Shown: piece after piece, positions 14,221-14,560 of the stretch | Layout of the letters: the number at the start of each line of letters is the position of its first letter | Numbering within the stretch: position 1 is the stretch's first letter | Assembly (NCBI GenBank): GCA_964402405.1 | Contig: CAYOCE010000036.1 | Location: forward strand, 1 to 14,560 | Direction: 5' to 3' | DNA: 14,560 nucleotides | DNA from: CAYOCE01 sp964402405 | Lineage (GTDB): Bacteria > Pseudomonadota > Alphaproteobacteria > UBA7879 | Notes under the pieces: model-generated | What the model was told of the DNA's origin: nothing | Database searches by the model: none | Seen by the model: the letters and a program-made list of their open reading frames with translations, nothing else | Program-made: the position numbers and the translations under genes

Positions 14221-14386
14221 CATCCCGGCGTAAGCCGGGATCCATCCGCCTCTGTCAAGACTACGGCGTGATTAATATCACGCTGGAGCTTTAGCGAAAG
14301 CAGATGGACCTCGGCTCCCGGCTACGCCTAGTGGCTATGCCGTGGCGAGTCATCGAGATGGCCTAAAGGCCACTTCCGCCGAGGTG
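14221..14386. repeat. Composite palindromic repeat, copy 2 (after rplQ)
   Basis: It has the same plan as the copy before rplQ. Left hairpin ATCCCGGC-gtaa-GCCGGGAT (14222-14241). AGCCGGGATCCA (14233-14244) pairs with TGGACCTCGGCT (14305-14316), and CATCCCGGCG (14221-14230) with CGCCGAGGTG (14377-14386), each with one mismatch and one wobble. The inserted block (14317-14376, about 60 nt) begins with nearly the same 33-nt sequence as copy 1, then adds about 25 nt with a TGGCC-taaa-GGCCA hairpin (14359-14372). The central loop holds two more hairpins, GCGTGAT/ATCACGC (14266-14283) and GCTTT/AAAGC (14288-14301). It begins 5 nt after the rplQ stop. Confidence 0.8.
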
Positions 14387-14411
14387 ATTTGAAAAAGTAC
14401 AAAATACCAAG

Positions 14412-14444
14412 AACCCATAAAGCCCCAGGTTTTATGGGTTTTTT
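14412..14444 (+). terminator. Intrinsic terminator at the end of the ribosomal cluster
   Basis: AACCCATAAA (14412-14421) pairs perfectly with TTTATGGGTT (14431-14440) around a 9-nt loop, followed by a run of T to 14444. The 10-bp stem plus T-tract is a clear Rho-independent terminator for the rplQ transcript. On the other strand the sequence downstream of the stem is less T-rich, but the same hairpin could also help end a convergent minus-strand gene. Confidence 0.88.
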
Positions 14445-14450
14445 CTTGCT

Positions 14451-14558
14451 CTAGGATAAATTACTGCCAGGACACCTAAGCTTGGCTTCAGAAAGGGCAT
14501 TAGAATAAATATCTTGAATAGCTTGAATTTTACCTCGAAATCCAAAGAGTTTTTCGGT
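14451..14558 (-). CDS. Possible 3' end of a convergent gene (partial, unidentified)
   Basis: On the minus strand, one frame is open from the window edge for 35 codons and ends in TAG at 14451-14453, just short of the terminator. The translation (ending SNALSEAKLRCPGSNLS) looks like a soluble, mixed-composition protein end, but I recognise no family. Another minus-strand frame is also open over this stretch with a more hydrophobic product, so the call is weak. No plus-strand frame is open across 14445-14560. Confidence 0.3.
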   Translation of the reverse strand, partial: TEKLFGFRGKIQAIQDIYSNALSEAKLRCPGSNLS

Positions 14559-14560
14559 TT

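Noticed and set aside
1..14560. A hidden novel system (defence, mobile element, CRISPR, toxin-antitoxin) in the window
   Set aside because: All long plus-strand frames are accounted for by standard ribosomal, secY, adk and rpoA genes; no regularly spaced repeats, integrase, transposase or unassigned large ORF is present.

Overview
The window is a nearly unbroken ribosomal-protein 'superoperon' (S10, spc and alpha operons fused head to tail), all on the + strand. It starts in the last 17 codons of tuf (EF-Tu) and ends just past rplQ. Gene order is tuf | rpsJ rplC rplD rplW rplB rpsS rplV rpsC rplP rpmC rpsQ | rplN rplX rplE rpsN rpsH rplF rplR rpsE rpmD rplO secY adk | rpsM rpsK rpoA rplQ. Four traits point to an alphaproteobacterium: tuf directly before rpsJ, adk between secY and rpsM, no rpmJ after secY, and no rpsD between rpsK and rpoA. 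The moderate-to-low GC and the dispersed palindromic repeats between genes would suit a host-associated lineage such as Holosporales or relatives. That finer placement is inference only and needs a tree.

Layout. 1-125: tuf 3' end, then a strong hairpin-plus-T-tract terminator ending only 26 nt before rpsJ. 126-5314: S10-type block, compact except for an unusual 146-nt AT-rich gap between rplC and rplD. 5319-11476: spc-type block ending in secY and adk, with gaps of 0-23 nt and several overlapping stop/start codons. 11477-11723: a 247-nt gap with a GC-richer foldback sequence, then a candidate promoter overlapping a perfect inverted repeat. 11724-13551: rpsM, rpsK, rpoA. 13552-13777: a gap with a composite palindromic repeat (copy 1). 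13778-14215: rplQ. 14216-14560: a second copy of the same repeat, a strong terminator, and possibly the 3' end of a convergent minus-strand gene.

The genes supply 23 ribosomal proteins plus the alpha subunit of RNA polymerase, the SecY translocon channel and adenylate kinase. Tight spacing and overlapping start/stop codons imply cotranscription and translational coupling in most of the cluster. All coding sequences look intact, full length and conserved. I found no mobile gene, CRISPR array, toxin-antitoxin pair, phage gene or novel enzymatic system. What is out of the ordinary lies between genes: the two repeat copies bracketing rplQ in direct orientation, with a sub-sequence inserted asymmetrically into one arm; the adk-rpsM foldback and operator-like repeat; the tuf-rpsJ terminator; and the rplC-rplD gap.
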